Below are positions 1 to 8,573 of a DNA stretch of 64,000 nucleotides, one piece after another; position 1 is the first letter of the stretch, and every line of letters begins with the position of its first letter. This DNA comes from Alcanivorax sp. (lineage in GTDB: Bacteria; Pseudomonadota; Gammaproteobacteria; Pseudomonadales; Alcanivoracaceae), in contig NZ_CP080267.1 in the NCBI RefSeq assembly GCF_019431375.1, positions 186,001-250,000 of the forward strand, in the 5' to 3' direction. The notes beneath the pieces were generated by a model, which did no database searches, had not been told where the DNA came from, and saw only the letters and a list, made by a program, of their open reading frames with translations. The position numbers and the translations under genes were made by a program.

Positions 1-640
1 ACGCCCGGGGCGGGTAATGGAGCCCTTCGCCTTGCGAGCAAGGCTCCAACGATCCGGACTTCCCCATGCCGAGCGAATCACGAAGCCGCCGTTGGAGCTT
101 TGCTTGCAAAGCGAATTCACGCCCGGGGCGGGTAATGGAGCCCTTCGCCTTGCGAGCAAGGCTCCAACGATCCGGACCTCCCCATGCCGAGCGAATCACG
201 AATCCGCCGTTGGAGCTTTGCTTGCAAAGCGAATTCACGCCCGGGGCGGGTAACGGGGCCCTTCGCCTTGCGAGCAAGGCTCCAACGATCCGGCCCCCCC
301 ATTCCGAGCGAATCACGAATCCGCCGTTGGAGCTTTGCTTGCAAAGCGAATTCACGCCCGTGGCGGGTAACGGGGCCCTTCGCCTTGCGAGCAAGGCTCC
401 AACGATCCGGACCTCCCCATGCCGAGCGAATCACGAATCCGCCGTTGGAGCTTTGCTTGCAAAGCGAATTCACGCCCGGGGTGGGTAACGGGGCCCTTCG
501 CCTTGCGAGCAAGGCTCCAACGATCCGGCCCCCCCATTCCGAGCGAATCACGAAGCCGCCGTTGGAGCTTTGCTTGCAAAGCGAATTCACGCCCGGGGTG
601 GGCAGCGGAGCCTTTCGCCTTGCGAGCAAGGCTCCAACGG
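1..640. repeat. Tandem array of a 117-118 bp unit built from two REP-like palindromes
   Basis: Five full units plus a partial one begin at 1, 119, 237, 354, 472 and 589. Each holds one hairpin around GCTTTGCTTGCAAAGC and a second around GCCTTGCGAGCAAGGC, in opposite orientation and bounded by GTTGGAGC / GCTCCAAC, like a bacterial interspersed mosaic element that has amplified in tandem. Units differ by a few bases; the third and fifth carry CATTCCGAG where the others carry CATGCCGAG. The array continues past the left edge of the window. Long open frames crossing it on both strands arise from the repeat and are not genes. Nothing else is recognisable up to the next gene at 745. Confidence 0.9.
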
Positions 641-744
641 TTTCGCGGTGGGGTGGCGCATCGTTTCCGATTAAGTCATGGCATCCTCCTTGCTCCTCTG
701 CTATCAAGAACACATCAAGCCATAGCGCCAGGACGAGGTCACGG

Positions 745-2994
745 ATGAAACAGACGCATTATCATACCTGCAATCTCTGCGAAGCCATGTGCGGTATCGA
801 GATCGAGCATCGCGGTGACGAGATTCTGGCCATCCGTGGCGACAAGGACGACCCGTTCAGCAAAGGCCATATCTGCCCCAAGGCCGTGGCCTTGCAGGAC
901 CTGCACAACGACCCAGACCGCCTGCGCCACCCGGTGAAGCGCACTGCCGACGGCTGGGTGCCGATCAGCTGGGACGAAGCCCTGGACGAAACCGCCCGGC
1001 GCCTGCACAACATTCAGGACGCCCACGGCAAGGATTCGGTGGCCCTCTATTTCGGCAACCCCACCGCCCATAACCACGGCGCGCTCTTTACTTTGCTGCC
1101 GTTCGTGAAAGCCCTGCGCAGTCGCCAGCGCTACAGCGCCACTTCCGCCGACCAACTTCCCCATATGCTGGCCGCTTGGCAGCTGTTCGGCCACCAGGCC
1201 CTGTTTCCCATCCCCGATGTGGACCGCACCGACTACTTCCTGATCATCGGTGGCAACCCGCTGGCCTCCAACGGCTCCATCATGACCGTGCCGGACGTGA
1301 AAGGGCGCCTGAAGGCCCTGCAGAAACGCGGGGGCAGGGTAGTGGTCATCGACCCGCGCCGCACCGAAACCGCCAAGATGGCCGACGAACATCACTTCGT
1401 GCGCCCCGGCACCGACGTTTACCTGTTGCTGGCCATCGCCCAGGTATTGTTCGAAGAGCTGCTGGTGGCGCCGGGCCGGCTGGACGACATCCTCGATGGC
1501 AAAAAGGACATGGCCCGCCTGGTCGCCAACTGGAAACCGGAGAAAGTGGCAGACACCGTGGGCCTGCCCGCCGATGCCATTCGCAAGCTGGCCCGCGACA
1601 TCGCCGCAGCCCCGCGCGCTGCCATCTACTCCCGCGTGGGTGTCACCACCAGCGCCCATAGCACCCTCAGCGCCTGGCTGGTGTATGTGATCAACATCCT
1701 TACCGGTAACCTGGACCGGGAAGGCGGCGTCATGTTCACCAAGCCCGCCTTCGATATCGTGGCCCTCGGTGCTCTGAGCGGCGACACCGGAAGCTTCGAC
1801 CGCTACCGCAGCCGGGTGCACGGCTATCCGGAATTCGGCGGCGAATTCCCGGTGACTACCCTGGCCGACGAAATTCTCACCCCGGGCAAGGGCCAGGTGA
1901 AAGCCTTTGTCTCACATGCCGGCAACCCGGTGTTGTCCTGCCCGGATGGCCAGAAACTGGATCAGGCCCTGAACAACCTGGATTTCATGGTCAGCATCGA
2001 CTTCTACATCAACGAAACCACCCGCCACGCGGACATTATCCTGCCGCCCACCGGGCAACTGGAGCACGCCCAGTTCGACCCCATCTTCCAGGCGGTGGCC
2101 GTGCGCAACGTGGTGAAATTCACCCCGCCGCTGGTGCCCAAGCCTGAAGGCACCCTGCATGACTGGGAGATCCTCAACGGCCTCACCACACGGCTCAATC
2201 GTCTGCGCGCCCGGGACCGAAAAACCCGCTTGCAAATTACTGCCACCGACCGTTTCGTTCGCAAACTGGGTGACCGTGGGTTGGTGGATCTGGGCCTGCG
2301 CCTGGGGCCCTACGGCACTGGCGGCAAGGTGCTGGATGACCTGCGCCGCGATGGATTGCACTCGCTACCCAAAGTGGCCTGGAAGGTGCTCAGAGGTGAA
2401 CGTAAGGGGCTGACCCTGAAAAAGCTGCTGGCGGAACCCCATGGCATGGACCTTGGGCCACTGGAACCCATGCTCCCCGAGCGCCTGTTCACCCGGGATC
2501 AGCGCATCAACCTGGTGCCGGCTCTCTATTTCCGGGCTCTGCAAGGGCTGCCGGCGCCCAAACCGGTGGCGCCCGAGCAGATGCTGATGATTGGCCGTCG
2601 CCACATCCGCAGCAACAACTCCTGGATGCACAACAGCCAGCGGCTGGTGAAAGGAAAGGGGCGTTGCAACGCCATGATCCACCCGGATGATGCCAAACGG
2701 CTGGCCTTGGCAGAGGGTGACGACGTGGTGGTGAGCACTCCCGCCGGCACCATTACCCTGCCGGCCTGGCTTTGCGACGACATCATGCCCGGCGTGATCA
2801 GCGTGCCCCACGGCTGGGGCCATGATCGCGAAGGTGTATTGCTCGCTGTTGCCCGGCGCGTGGCTGGCCAGAGCGTCAACGACATCATCGGCAGCAACCG
2901 CGTGGAAGCCGTCACCGCCATGGCCCAGCTCAATGGTATCCCGGTAACTGTGGAATCTGCCAAAGCCCCCAAGCGCCGGAAGAAGGCGGGGTAG
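745..2994 (+). CDS. Molybdopterin-dependent oxidoreductase with N-terminal 4Fe-4S site
   Basis: A 749-residue member of the formate dehydrogenase / nitrate reductase / BisC superfamily, expected to bind a bis-MGD molybdenum cofactor. The N-terminus has a 4Fe-4S motif, Cys9-x2-Cys12-x3-Cys16 with Cys44 in GHICPK. The stretch IIGGNPLASNGS and the C-terminal molydopterin-dinucleotide-binding region (from about IHPDDAKRLAL to PHGWGH) fit the family. The frame is open far upstream through the repeat array, but I chose the ATG at 745 because the conserved N-terminus starts there and GGACGAGG lies just before it. No Tat signal is visible, so it is probably cytoplasmic. No electron-transfer partner gene is adjacent and the substrate cannot be deduced. 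The family call is firm; the reaction is unknown. Confidence 0.88.
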   Translation: MKQTHYHTCNLCEAMCGIEIEHRGDEILAIRGDKDDPFSKGHICPKAVALQDLHNDPDRLRHPVKRTADGWVPISWDEALDETARRLHNIQDAHGKDSVALYFGNPTAHNHGALFTLLPFVKALRSRQRYSATSADQLPHMLAAWQLFGHQALFPIPDVDRTDYFLIIGGNPLASNGSIMTVPDVKGRLKALQKRGGRVVVIDPRRTETAKMADEHHFVRPGTDVYLLLAIAQVLFEELLVAPGRLDDILDGKKDMARLVANWKPEKVADTVGLPADAIRKLARDIAAAPRAAIYSRVGVTTSAHSTLSAWLVYVINILTGNLDREGGVMFTKPAFDIVALGALSGDTGSFDRYRSRVHGYPEFGGEFPVTTLADEILTPGKGQVKAFVSHAGNPVLSCPDGQKLDQALNNLDFMVSIDFYINETTRHADIILPPTGQLEHAQFDPIFQAVAVRNVVKFTPPLVPKPEGTLHDWEILNGLTTRLNRLRARDRKTRLQITATDRFVRKLGDRGLVDLGLRLGPYGTGGKVLDDLRRDGLHSLPKVAWKVLRGERKGLTLKKLLAEPHGMDLGPLEPMLPERLFTRDQRINLVPALYFRALQGLPAPKPVAPEQMLMIGRRHIRSNNSWMHNSQRLVKGKGRCNAMIHPDDAKRLALAEGDDVVVSTPAGTITLPAWLCDDIMPGVISVPHGWGHDREGVLLAVARRVAGQSVNDIIGSNRVEAVTAMAQLNGIPVTVESAKAPKRRKKAG

Positions 2995-3088
2995 TGCGTA
3001 AGCTTGAGCGTTGCAGGTGCGGCAAAACACATTGCGGCCAGGGGATGTGATCACAGGCCCCCCGTCAATGCTCTTAAGGCGCTGTAGT

Positions 3089-3154
3089 TGTAGGAGCTAT
3101 GCTTGCATGGCGAACAACCCCGGCTCGGTTCGCCATGCAAGCATAGCTCCTACA
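3089..3154. repeat. REP-like perfect inverted repeat (TGTAGGAGC family)
   Basis: Two perfect 27-bp arms (3089-3115 and 3128-3154) separated by 12 bp. Each arm starts or ends with TGTAGGAGC and contains TATGCTTGCATGGCGAAC. The same element recurs at 27.1 and 35.9 kb and in degenerate form elsewhere. It lies in the 273-bp gap after the molybdoenzyme and may act as a transcription stop or mRNA stabiliser (inference). Confidence 0.85.
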
Positions 3155-3267
3155 GCATCCCCTTCAGGGTCCCGACTATCCGGTGCCTCATAAACCCGCT
3201 CCATCTAAAGCGCATTCACCTCGCCTTGTCCCACCTTGCGGCAATCTACGCGTAAAGGAGAATCCCA

Positions 3268-3792
3268 ATGCGCCGCATCCTCATCATTGTGAGTCTGATC
3301 ATGCTGCAAGCCTGCCAAACCCACCCGCAAGACCCCATCCAGATCGCAGACAATCTGAACCTGGATCGTTTCATGGGCGACTGGTATGTGATCGCCAACA
3401 TCCCCACCTTGCCGGAAAAGGGCGCCTACAATGCCATGGAGAACTACAAACGCATCGGGCCCAACAAGATCGCCACCACTTTCACCTTCCGCAAAGGCGG
3501 TTTCGATGGGGAGTTCAAGCGGATGACCCCCACCGGTTTCGTCAGCGACGTGGACCCGGCCATCTGGGGCATGCGTTTTATCTGGCCCTTCAAGGCGGAT
3601 TTTCGGGTGCTGTATGTGGACGAGGATTACCAGACCACCATCATCGGCCGTGAAAAACGCGATTACCTCTGGATCATGGCCCGCCAGCCACATATCAGCG
3701 ACGCCACCTACAGCAAACTCAAGAACATCGCTCGCAACCGGGGTTACAACCTGGATGAGCTGCAGGAGGTGCCCCAGCAGTGGGATGAATAG
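3268..3792 (+). CDS. blc: Lipocalin family outer-membrane lipoprotein (Blc-like)
   Basis: A 174-residue protein with a lipoprotein signal: a short hydrophobic stretch ending in lipobox LQAC with Cys16 as the lipidated residue. The lipocalin signature GDWYVIA follows at about residues 37-43. The second half, with YVDEDYQTTIIG and the RDYLWIMAR strand, is typical of bacterial Blc, which binds fatty acids or lysophospholipids at the outer membrane. Length matches the family (about 175). AAAGGAG sits 8 bp before the ATG. It appears to be monocistronic, flanked by repeats on both sides. Family assignment is secure; the ligand is inferred from E. coli Blc. Confidence 0.9.
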   Translation: MRRILIIVSLIMLQACQTHPQDPIQIADNLNLDRFMGDWYVIANIPTLPEKGAYNAMENYKRIGPNKIATTFTFRKGGFDGEFKRMTPTGFVSDVDPAIWGMRFIWPFKADFRVLYVDEDYQTTIIGREKRDYLWIMARQPHISDATYSKLKNIARNRGYNLDELQEVPQQWDE

Positions 3793-3806
3793 CCTGCCGA
3801 GGTGAT

Positions 3807-4019
3807 TTGCCCCCTTCGCCTTGCAAGCAAGGCTCCAACGCCAGTCCTGAAGCCCCTCACTCGTTGGAACAAGCGAAGCGCAGTAACGCCTGAAAGGCGG
3901 CCCGGAGGGTGAGCGTAGCGAATAACTTTGCTCGCAAAGCGAATTGGCGGGCAACGGAGCGCACCGCTTGCCCTTCGGGCTGCTTTTCATGCGTTGCTGG
4001 GATCCGGTTGTTCCAACGG
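3807..4019. repeat. REP-like hairpin plus inverted-repeat-bounded intergenic element
   Basis: This fills most of the 307-bp gap between the lipocalin and the SDR gene. At 3813-3840 there is one copy of the GCCTTGCAAGCAAGGC / GCTCCAAC palindrome. A second element is bounded by CGTTGGAACAA (about 3863) and TTGTTCCAACG (about 4009), with another short palindrome (TTTGCTCGCAAAG) inside. Part of it resembles sequence near 4855-4875. No gene is visible here. Confidence 0.6.
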
Positions 4020-4099
4020 CTCCGTTATCCCCACCCCCTTGAAATCCACCGCCAACCCACCATCACTGAACTACCAGTCATGACAAGGAAGGAGCCCCC

Positions 4100-4735
4100 A
4101 TGAAAGTCCTGATCGCCGGCGCCAACGGCAAAATCGGTCGTCGCCTGATTCCCCACCTGGTGGCCGACAATATTCAGGTACGCGCCATGGTTCGTGATCT
4201 GAGCCAGAAAGCCGACCTGGAGACACTGGGTGCCCATGAGGTCGTGGAAGGGGATCTGGAAGGGGATTGCCGCCAGGCCCTGGAAGGCCAGGATGCGGTC
4301 ATCTTCACCGCCGGCTCCGGCCCCCACACCGGCCCCGAGAAAACCATCGACGTGGACCAGAACGGAGCCATCAGTCTGATCGACCAAGCCAAAGAGCAAG
4401 GAGTAGGGCGCTTTATCATGGTCAGCTCCATGCGCGCCGACGACCCGGCATCCGGCCCGGAAAAACTGCGCCATTACTTTGCCGCCAAGGGCAAAGCTGA
4501 CGATCATCTACGAGCCAGCGGGCTCAACTACACCATCGTCCGCCCGGGCCGGCTCACTGAAGAACCGCCCCTGGAGAAAGTGGAAATTGCAGAGAAGCTG
4601 AAGGATTTTGGCGATATATCCCGCGAAGATGTGGCGAAAGTGCTTTCTGAGACCGCTCGAGCCGAGCTGGGCAACCGGGAGTTCGACGTCATCGCCGGCC
4701 CAACCCCGATCCGGGAAGCCCTAAGCAAGCTTTAA
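4100..4735 (+). CDS. NAD(P)-binding atypical short-chain dehydrogenase-like protein
   Basis: A 211-residue single Rossmann-fold protein. The N-terminus MKVLIAGANGKIGRRL carries the GxxGxxG dinucleotide motif of atypical SDRs (NAD(P)H-binding, YwnB/HSCARG-like). FIMVSSMRADDP is the usual strand-4/5 region, but the classical YxxxK catalytic pair is not obvious, so it may be a sensor or a reductase on an unknown substrate. AAGGAGG is placed 6 bp before the ATG. It is a single gene, followed by a 528-bp intergenic region. Related genes are often linked to redox or stress responses; nothing here shows that directly. Confidence 0.8.
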   Translation: MKVLIAGANGKIGRRLIPHLVADNIQVRAMVRDLSQKADLETLGAHEVVEGDLEGDCRQALEGQDAVIFTAGSGPHTGPEKTIDVDQNGAISLIDQAKEQGVGRFIMVSSMRADDPASGPEKLRHYFAAKGKADDHLRASGLNYTIVRPGRLTEEPPLEKVEIAEKLKDFGDISREDVAKVLSETARAELGNREFDVIAGPTPIREALSKL

Positions 4736-4756
4736 ACGTCCCTTCGCGCGATCCTT

Positions 4757-4965
4757 TGTGGGAAGCGATGCTTGCATCGCGAAGACGCTGGCACACCCCT
4801 TCGCGACGTGAACATCGGTTATTCGCTGCGCCCACCCCTCGGTCCTCCCTGCGGGCGTTACTCCGCTGCGCTCCCTTCCCACAAGAGCATCCCTCGTCAG
4901 TCCAGACGGTGACCAATATGGCGCTTTTTGTGGGAAGCGATGCTTGCATCGCGAAGACGCTGGCA
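4757..4965. repeat. Pair of direct repeats with REP-like core
   Basis: About 36 bp starting TTGTGGGAAGCGATGCTTGC occurs at 4757-4792 and again, essentially unchanged, at 4929-4964. Each copy holds the palindrome GCGATGCTTGCATCGC, a variant of the GGAGC...GCGA repeats elsewhere in the window. The sequence between the copies has no convincing gene. This is the left part of the 528-bp gap before wzi; the promoter region lies in the right part. Confidence 0.75.
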
Positions 4966-5150
4966 GAGCCTCACCGGCACCCCCTTCGCGATGCTTGAAA
5001 CCCCAAGAGTCCCAGGCAAGCCCCAGTGTAGGCACTGCTTCCCCCGCTTTGTCAGACAAGCCGCTTACCCCCTGAAAACCCCCTAAGCTAGTATTCACAG
5101 GCCCGCCTCAGTCATCCGCCTGAATTCTTTTCAAGCGTCGTCGTAAACCG

Positions 5151-5179
5151 TTCGCATTCCCGTAAACAAACTGTAAAAT
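5151..5179 (+). promoter_or_regulatory. Candidate sigma70 promoter of the polysaccharide export operon
   Basis: TTCGCA (5151-5156), a 17-bp spacer and TAAAAT (5174-5179) upstream of wzi. It predicts a start near 5186, directly at the inverted repeat described next. No ops/JUMPstart GGCGGTAG element was found. Moderate support only. Confidence 0.4.
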
Positions 5180-5186
5180 GCGGCCC

Positions 5187-5246
5187 CTTGTCATATAGCT
5201 GACAAGATTAAGCACGCATAATGCGCCTCTTGTTATGCACCACAAG
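5187..5246. promoter_or_regulatory. Two CTTGT...ACAAG inverted repeats, possible operator sites
   Basis: A perfect 7-bp inverted repeat, CTTGTCA-6 bp-TGACAAG (5187-5206), and a related CTTGT-8 bp-ACAAG (5229-5246) lie between the candidate promoter and the wzi start codon. Placement at and just after the expected transcription start is typical of a repressor operator, but the regulator is unknown. Confidence 0.4.
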
Positions 5247-5263
5247 AAGGATAGGACGTCCTA

Positions 5264-6790
5264 GTGCGGTTATCTCACTCCCTAATTCGGTGGCTCGGAG
5301 CCCTGTGCATCGGCCTCAGCGCATCTTCCCAGGCGGCCACTCCCTGGGTGCCGGCCGGCGATCTCACGGCGCGCCACCACATTGAAGCCCTGCAAAGCCA
5401 GGGCTGCCTGAAGGGTGTCACCCTCAGCTGGCCCATCAGCTGGGCAGCCCTGATGAAAGGCTACCGCCTTGCCCTGGCACAACAATCCCCTGATCAGGCC
5501 AGTGCCTGCAAAAACCAGCACTCCGCCTATCTGCAAAAAGCCCTTGAAGCCACTCGCCAGGCCACTACCGGCGCCCAGCTCACATTGGGTGGCGCGACTC
5601 AGGAGCCGCTTTACACCAGTTTTTCTTCCCAGGTAGAAGACGAAGCCACCAGCCAGATAGCCCTCTACAGCATGGGTGAGCACTGGGCCGCCAACCTGGC
5701 GGTGGGCTACGTGGATGGCGAGCGTGACGATACCCACCTGCGCTTCGACGACACCTACCTGGCCGGCATCGTCGGCAATTGGCAAGTTGGCGTCGGCGCC
5801 ATCGACCGCTGGTGGGGCCCGGGCTGGCAGAGCTCCCTGGCCCTGTCCAACAACGCCCGCCCGGTACCCGGGCTGTGGATTTCCCGGCACATGCCGCTGG
5901 CACCGGAAAGCCCCTGGTTAAGCTGGATCGGCCCATGGGATCTCCAGGTTATCGGCGGCCAGCTGGAAAAAGACCGCGCCGTACCGAAAGCGCGCCTGCT
6001 CGGCGCTCGCTTCGTATTCAATCCGCTGGACTCCCTGCAAATCGGCCTGACCCGCCTGGCCCAGTGGGGCGGGGAAGGGCGCCCGCAGGATCTGGATGCC
6101 TTCTGGAACGCCGTTATCGGCCGTGATAATGGCCAGACCTCCGGCCTCAAAGAGGGCCAGGACCCCAGCAACCAGATTGCCGGTCTCGATTTTCGTCTTT
6201 CCCTGACCCCGGGTGATGTGCCCGTTGGCCTCTATGGCCAGTTCATGGGCGAAGACGAAGCCGGCGGCCTGCCCTCCAAATTCTCCTCCCTGGCCGGCCT
6301 GGATATGGTCACCGGCCTCGGGCAGGGGTCCCAGCGCTTTTTCCTGGAAGCCACGGAAACTGTGGCCGGCAGCTGGCTCAGTGAGCGCCGCCACAATGTG
6401 GCCTATGAACACGGCACCTATCGTTCCGGTTTTCGCCATTATGGCCGTAATATGGCCACTACTTGGGAAGGGGATGCCCGGGCCGTCACACTCGGCCTAC
6501 AGCAATATTTCCGTAACGGTGTCACCGTTGGGCTGAATCTGTCCCGCGCCACCCTGAATCAGGACGGCACAATACGTGCAGTCATCACCGAAGACGGTGC
6601 CGCCATCTTGCAGTCTGTCGAGGAGCAGGATATTTCCCTCGCCGAGCTGCGCATTCAGCACCCCATGCCTATGCTGGGGGGGCGCCTGGACTGGCTGCTG
6701 TCCGCCACCGATGAACCGGTGGAAACGGTCTTCGAAGAACGTGAGCGCTTTACCGCCGGTCTCCAGTGGACCCGGCCCATCAGTTGGTAA
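5264..6790 (+). CDS. wzi: Capsule assembly outer-membrane protein, Wzi family
   Basis: A 508-residue protein with a Sec signal peptide (about residues 1-24, ending SSQAA). The rest alternates short amphipathic strands as expected for a Wzi beta-barrel; WWGPGWQSSLALSNNARPVP is a hallmark stretch of the capsule assembly Wzi family. In E. coli, Wzi is an outer-membrane lectin that anchors group 1 capsule to the cell surface. The start is GTG, preceded by AGAAGGATAGG. It is the first gene of a run with wza, wzb and wzc, 22 bp before wza, which supports the role. The length is in the family range (about 480-520). Confidence 0.87.
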   Translation: MRLSHSLIRWLGALCIGLSASSQAATPWVPAGDLTARHHIEALQSQGCLKGVTLSWPISWAALMKGYRLALAQQSPDQASACKNQHSAYLQKALEATRQATTGAQLTLGGATQEPLYTSFSSQVEDEATSQIALYSMGEHWAANLAVGYVDGERDDTHLRFDDTYLAGIVGNWQVGVGAIDRWWGPGWQSSLALSNNARPVPGLWISRHMPLAPESPWLSWIGPWDLQVIGGQLEKDRAVPKARLLGARFVFNPLDSLQIGLTRLAQWGGEGRPQDLDAFWNAVIGRDNGQTSGLKEGQDPSNQIAGLDFRLSLTPGDVPVGLYGQFMGEDEAGGLPSKFSSLAGLDMVTGLGQGSQRFFLEATETVAGSWLSERRHNVAYEHGTYRSGFRHYGRNMATTWEGDARAVTLGLQQYFRNGVTVGLNLSRATLNQDGTIRAVITEDGAAILQSVEEQDISLAELRIQHPMPMLGGRLDWLLSATDEPVETVFEERERFTAGLQWTRPISW

Positions 6791-6812
6791 AAGAAACGGG
6801 TAAGAGAGAAGC

Positions 6813-7961
6813 ATGCAGGCAACAATGACAACACACCGAAGCAAGCTGCTGATCGCCATTCTGTTGGCGACACTGTCCGGCTGCACAATCGTACCCGGTT
6901 CCCACATCTCCACCACGCCAGGCTGGTTCCTGGAAGAGGATGAAGGCAATGAAGAGGCCGAATCCCTGCCGGACGTGGTGAAAGTGCATAACATCAACAC
7001 CCGGATACTCCAGACCCCAGAGGAACAGCCAAGCCAGCCCGCTGACACCCTCCTCGAAGAGCCGGAAGACTACGACTACGTGGTCGGCCTGGGCGACGTG
7101 CTGCAGATCACCGTCTGGGACCACCCGGAGCTCACCATTCCCGCCGGCTCCATGCGCAGCCCCTCGGAATCCGGCAACTGGGTGCATAACGATGGCACCA
7201 TCTTTTATCCCTACGTGGGCAAGATCAAAGTGGTGGGCCTGCGAGTCACGGAAATTCGTGACCTGATCGCCGAGCGTATCGCCGAATACATCGAAGATCC
7301 GCAGGTGGATGTGACCATCGCCGCCTTCCGTAGCCAGAAAGTCTATGTCTCCGGCGAAGTGAAGCAGCCCGGCGCTTACCCGGTCACCAATGTGCCCCTG
7401 CGCCTGCTGGATGCAGTGAACGCCTCCGGTGGTCTCACCGAGTTCTCCGACTGGACCGATGTGTCCCTCACCCGGGATGGCCAGGAATACAGCTTGTCAC
7501 TGCGTGCCCTCTACCAGGAAGGCAACCCTTCCCACAACGTACTGCTGCGGCCTGGCGATGTGGTCCATGTGGGCCGCAACGACGACAACAAGGTCTTTGT
7601 CATGGGTGAAGTGAAGGATGCTCGCCCGGTACCCATGACCCGCAATGGCCTGAGCCTGGCAGAAGCGTTATCCACCTCCGGGGGGTACCTGCAGGATACC
7701 GCAGATGCCTCGGGCATCTTTGTACTGCGCCGTGCCCCGGAAGGCAGCGATCACCTGGTCGATCTCTATCAACTGAACGCCAAGGATGCGACAGCCCTGA
7801 TTCTGGCAGACAGCTTCAAGCTGCAAAGCCGCGATATCGTCTATGTGACAGCGGCGCCGCTCGCTCGCTGGAACCGTGTGATTCGCAATATTCTGCCAAC
7901 CGTACAAACGGTTTACTTCGGGGTGCTGGCGGCAGACCGGGCTGAGGTGCTGAGCGACTGA
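6813..7961 (+). CDS. wza: Polysaccharide export outer-membrane lipoprotein, Wza family
   Basis: A 382-residue lipoprotein: hydrophobic signal ending LSGC with Cys24 as lipid site. A polysaccharide export domain starts at GLGDVLQITVWDHPE (about residue 93) and runs through VYVSGEVKQPGAYPV. Two SLBB-type segments follow (LRPGDVVHVGRND and FKLQSRDIVYVTAAP), and a C-terminal amphipathic helix (ARWNRVIRNILPTVQTV) would form the outer-membrane pore. Wza octamers are the exit channel for capsule or EPS. An in-frame ATG at 6825 is an alternative start, but AGAGAG favours 6813. The stop overlaps the wzb start by one base (TGATG), suggesting coupled translation. Confidence 0.9.
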   Translation: MQATMTTHRSKLLIAILLATLSGCTIVPGSHISTTPGWFLEEDEGNEEAESLPDVVKVHNINTRILQTPEEQPSQPADTLLEEPEDYDYVVGLGDVLQITVWDHPELTIPAGSMRSPSESGNWVHNDGTIFYPYVGKIKVVGLRVTEIRDLIAERIAEYIEDPQVDVTIAAFRSQKVYVSGEVKQPGAYPVTNVPLRLLDAVNASGGLTEFSDWTDVSLTRDGQEYSLSLRALYQEGNPSHNVLLRPGDVVHVGRNDDNKVFVMGEVKDARPVPMTRNGLSLAEALSTSGGYLQDTADASGIFVLRRAPEGSDHLVDLYQLNAKDATALILADSFKLQSRDIVYVTAAPLARWNRVIRNILPTVQTVYFGVLAADRAEVLSD

Positions 7962-8389
7962 TGTTTGAACGAGTGCTCATCGTCTGCGACGGCAATATCT
8001 GCCGTAGTCCCACGGTGGCGGCCATGTTGCATGAATTGAAGCCAGGCAAAACCGTATCGTCGGCCGGCCTGGTGGGCCTGGTCGGCAATGAGATGGAACC
8101 CACCGCCCAGGCGGTAGCAGAAGAAAATGGCCTGGAGTGCGGACCCCATACCGCCCGCAAACTGGATAGCGAACTTTGCCGCGACAGCGACCTGATTCTG
8201 GTCATGGAAAGCCGGCAGAAAGAACGGCTCAGCCGGGCCTTCCCGGAAGCCAGTGGCAAAACCTTCCTGCTCAGCCACTGGAACGGCGGCCACGACATCC
8301 CCGACCCCTACAAAAGAGGCCGGGACGCCTTCGAGCGGATCTACCCGATGATGCGGGAAGCCACCAAGGCCTGGGCCGCAAAACTGTAA
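7961..8389 (+). CDS. wzb: Low-molecular-weight protein tyrosine phosphatase, Wzb type
   Basis: A 142-residue phosphatase with the LMW-PTP P-loop CDGNICRS (Cys9 nucleophile, Arg15) and the general acid Asp115 in DPYKRG. Family members dephosphorylate the tyrosine-rich tail of the Wzc kinase, cycling it during polymer synthesis. Its position between wza and wzc matches E. coli group 1 capsule operons. Translation probably couples to wza through the TGATG overlap. All catalytic residues are present and the length is normal. Confidence 0.92.
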   Translation: MFERVLIVCDGNICRSPTVAAMLHELKPGKTVSSAGLVGLVGNEMEPTAQAVAEENGLECGPHTARKLDSELCRDSDLILVMESRQKERLSRAFPEASGKTFLLSHWNGGHDIPDPYKRGRDAFERIYPMMREATKAWAAKL

Positions 8390-8397
8390 AGAAACAC

Positions 8398-8424
8398 TGT
8401 GGGAGCCCATGCTTGCATGGCGAA
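8398..8424. repeat. REP-like palindrome between wzb and wzc
   Basis: TGTGGGAGCCCATGCTTGCA and adjoining bases repeat the GGAGC...CTTGCATGGCGAA family in the gap between wzb and wzc. It could set differential expression within the operon. Confidence 0.6.
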
Positions 8425-8573
8425 AACGGCCTGGCAGGGTCAGCCGACCTTAATACCTGCGACCAGGCTCTCACAGCAAAAAGAAACACCCTTTGGGCAG
8501 AAATACCATCCACATTTCCGCCCAACCCTCGCCAAGGCGAGATGACACCACGGTGAACAGGGCAACAAAACAC

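Noticed and set aside
1..640. CRISPR array
   Set aside because: The whole unit is repeated; there are no unique spacers and no cas genes.
117..713. Open frame of 198 codons on the minus strand and several plus-strand frames through the repeat array
   Set aside because: They repeat with the 117-118 bp unit and have no start signals; they are by-products of tandem REP DNA.
184..744. In-frame upstream extension of the molybdoenzyme gene
   Set aside because: It runs through the repeat array; the conserved N-terminus with the 4Fe-4S cysteines starts at 745 with its own ribosome-binding site.
739..1821. 360-codon minus-strand frame
   Set aside because: Antisense shadow of the molybdoenzyme gene.
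5090..5263. ops/JUMPstart element for RfaH
   Set aside because: No GGCGGTAG-like sequence is present in the leader.
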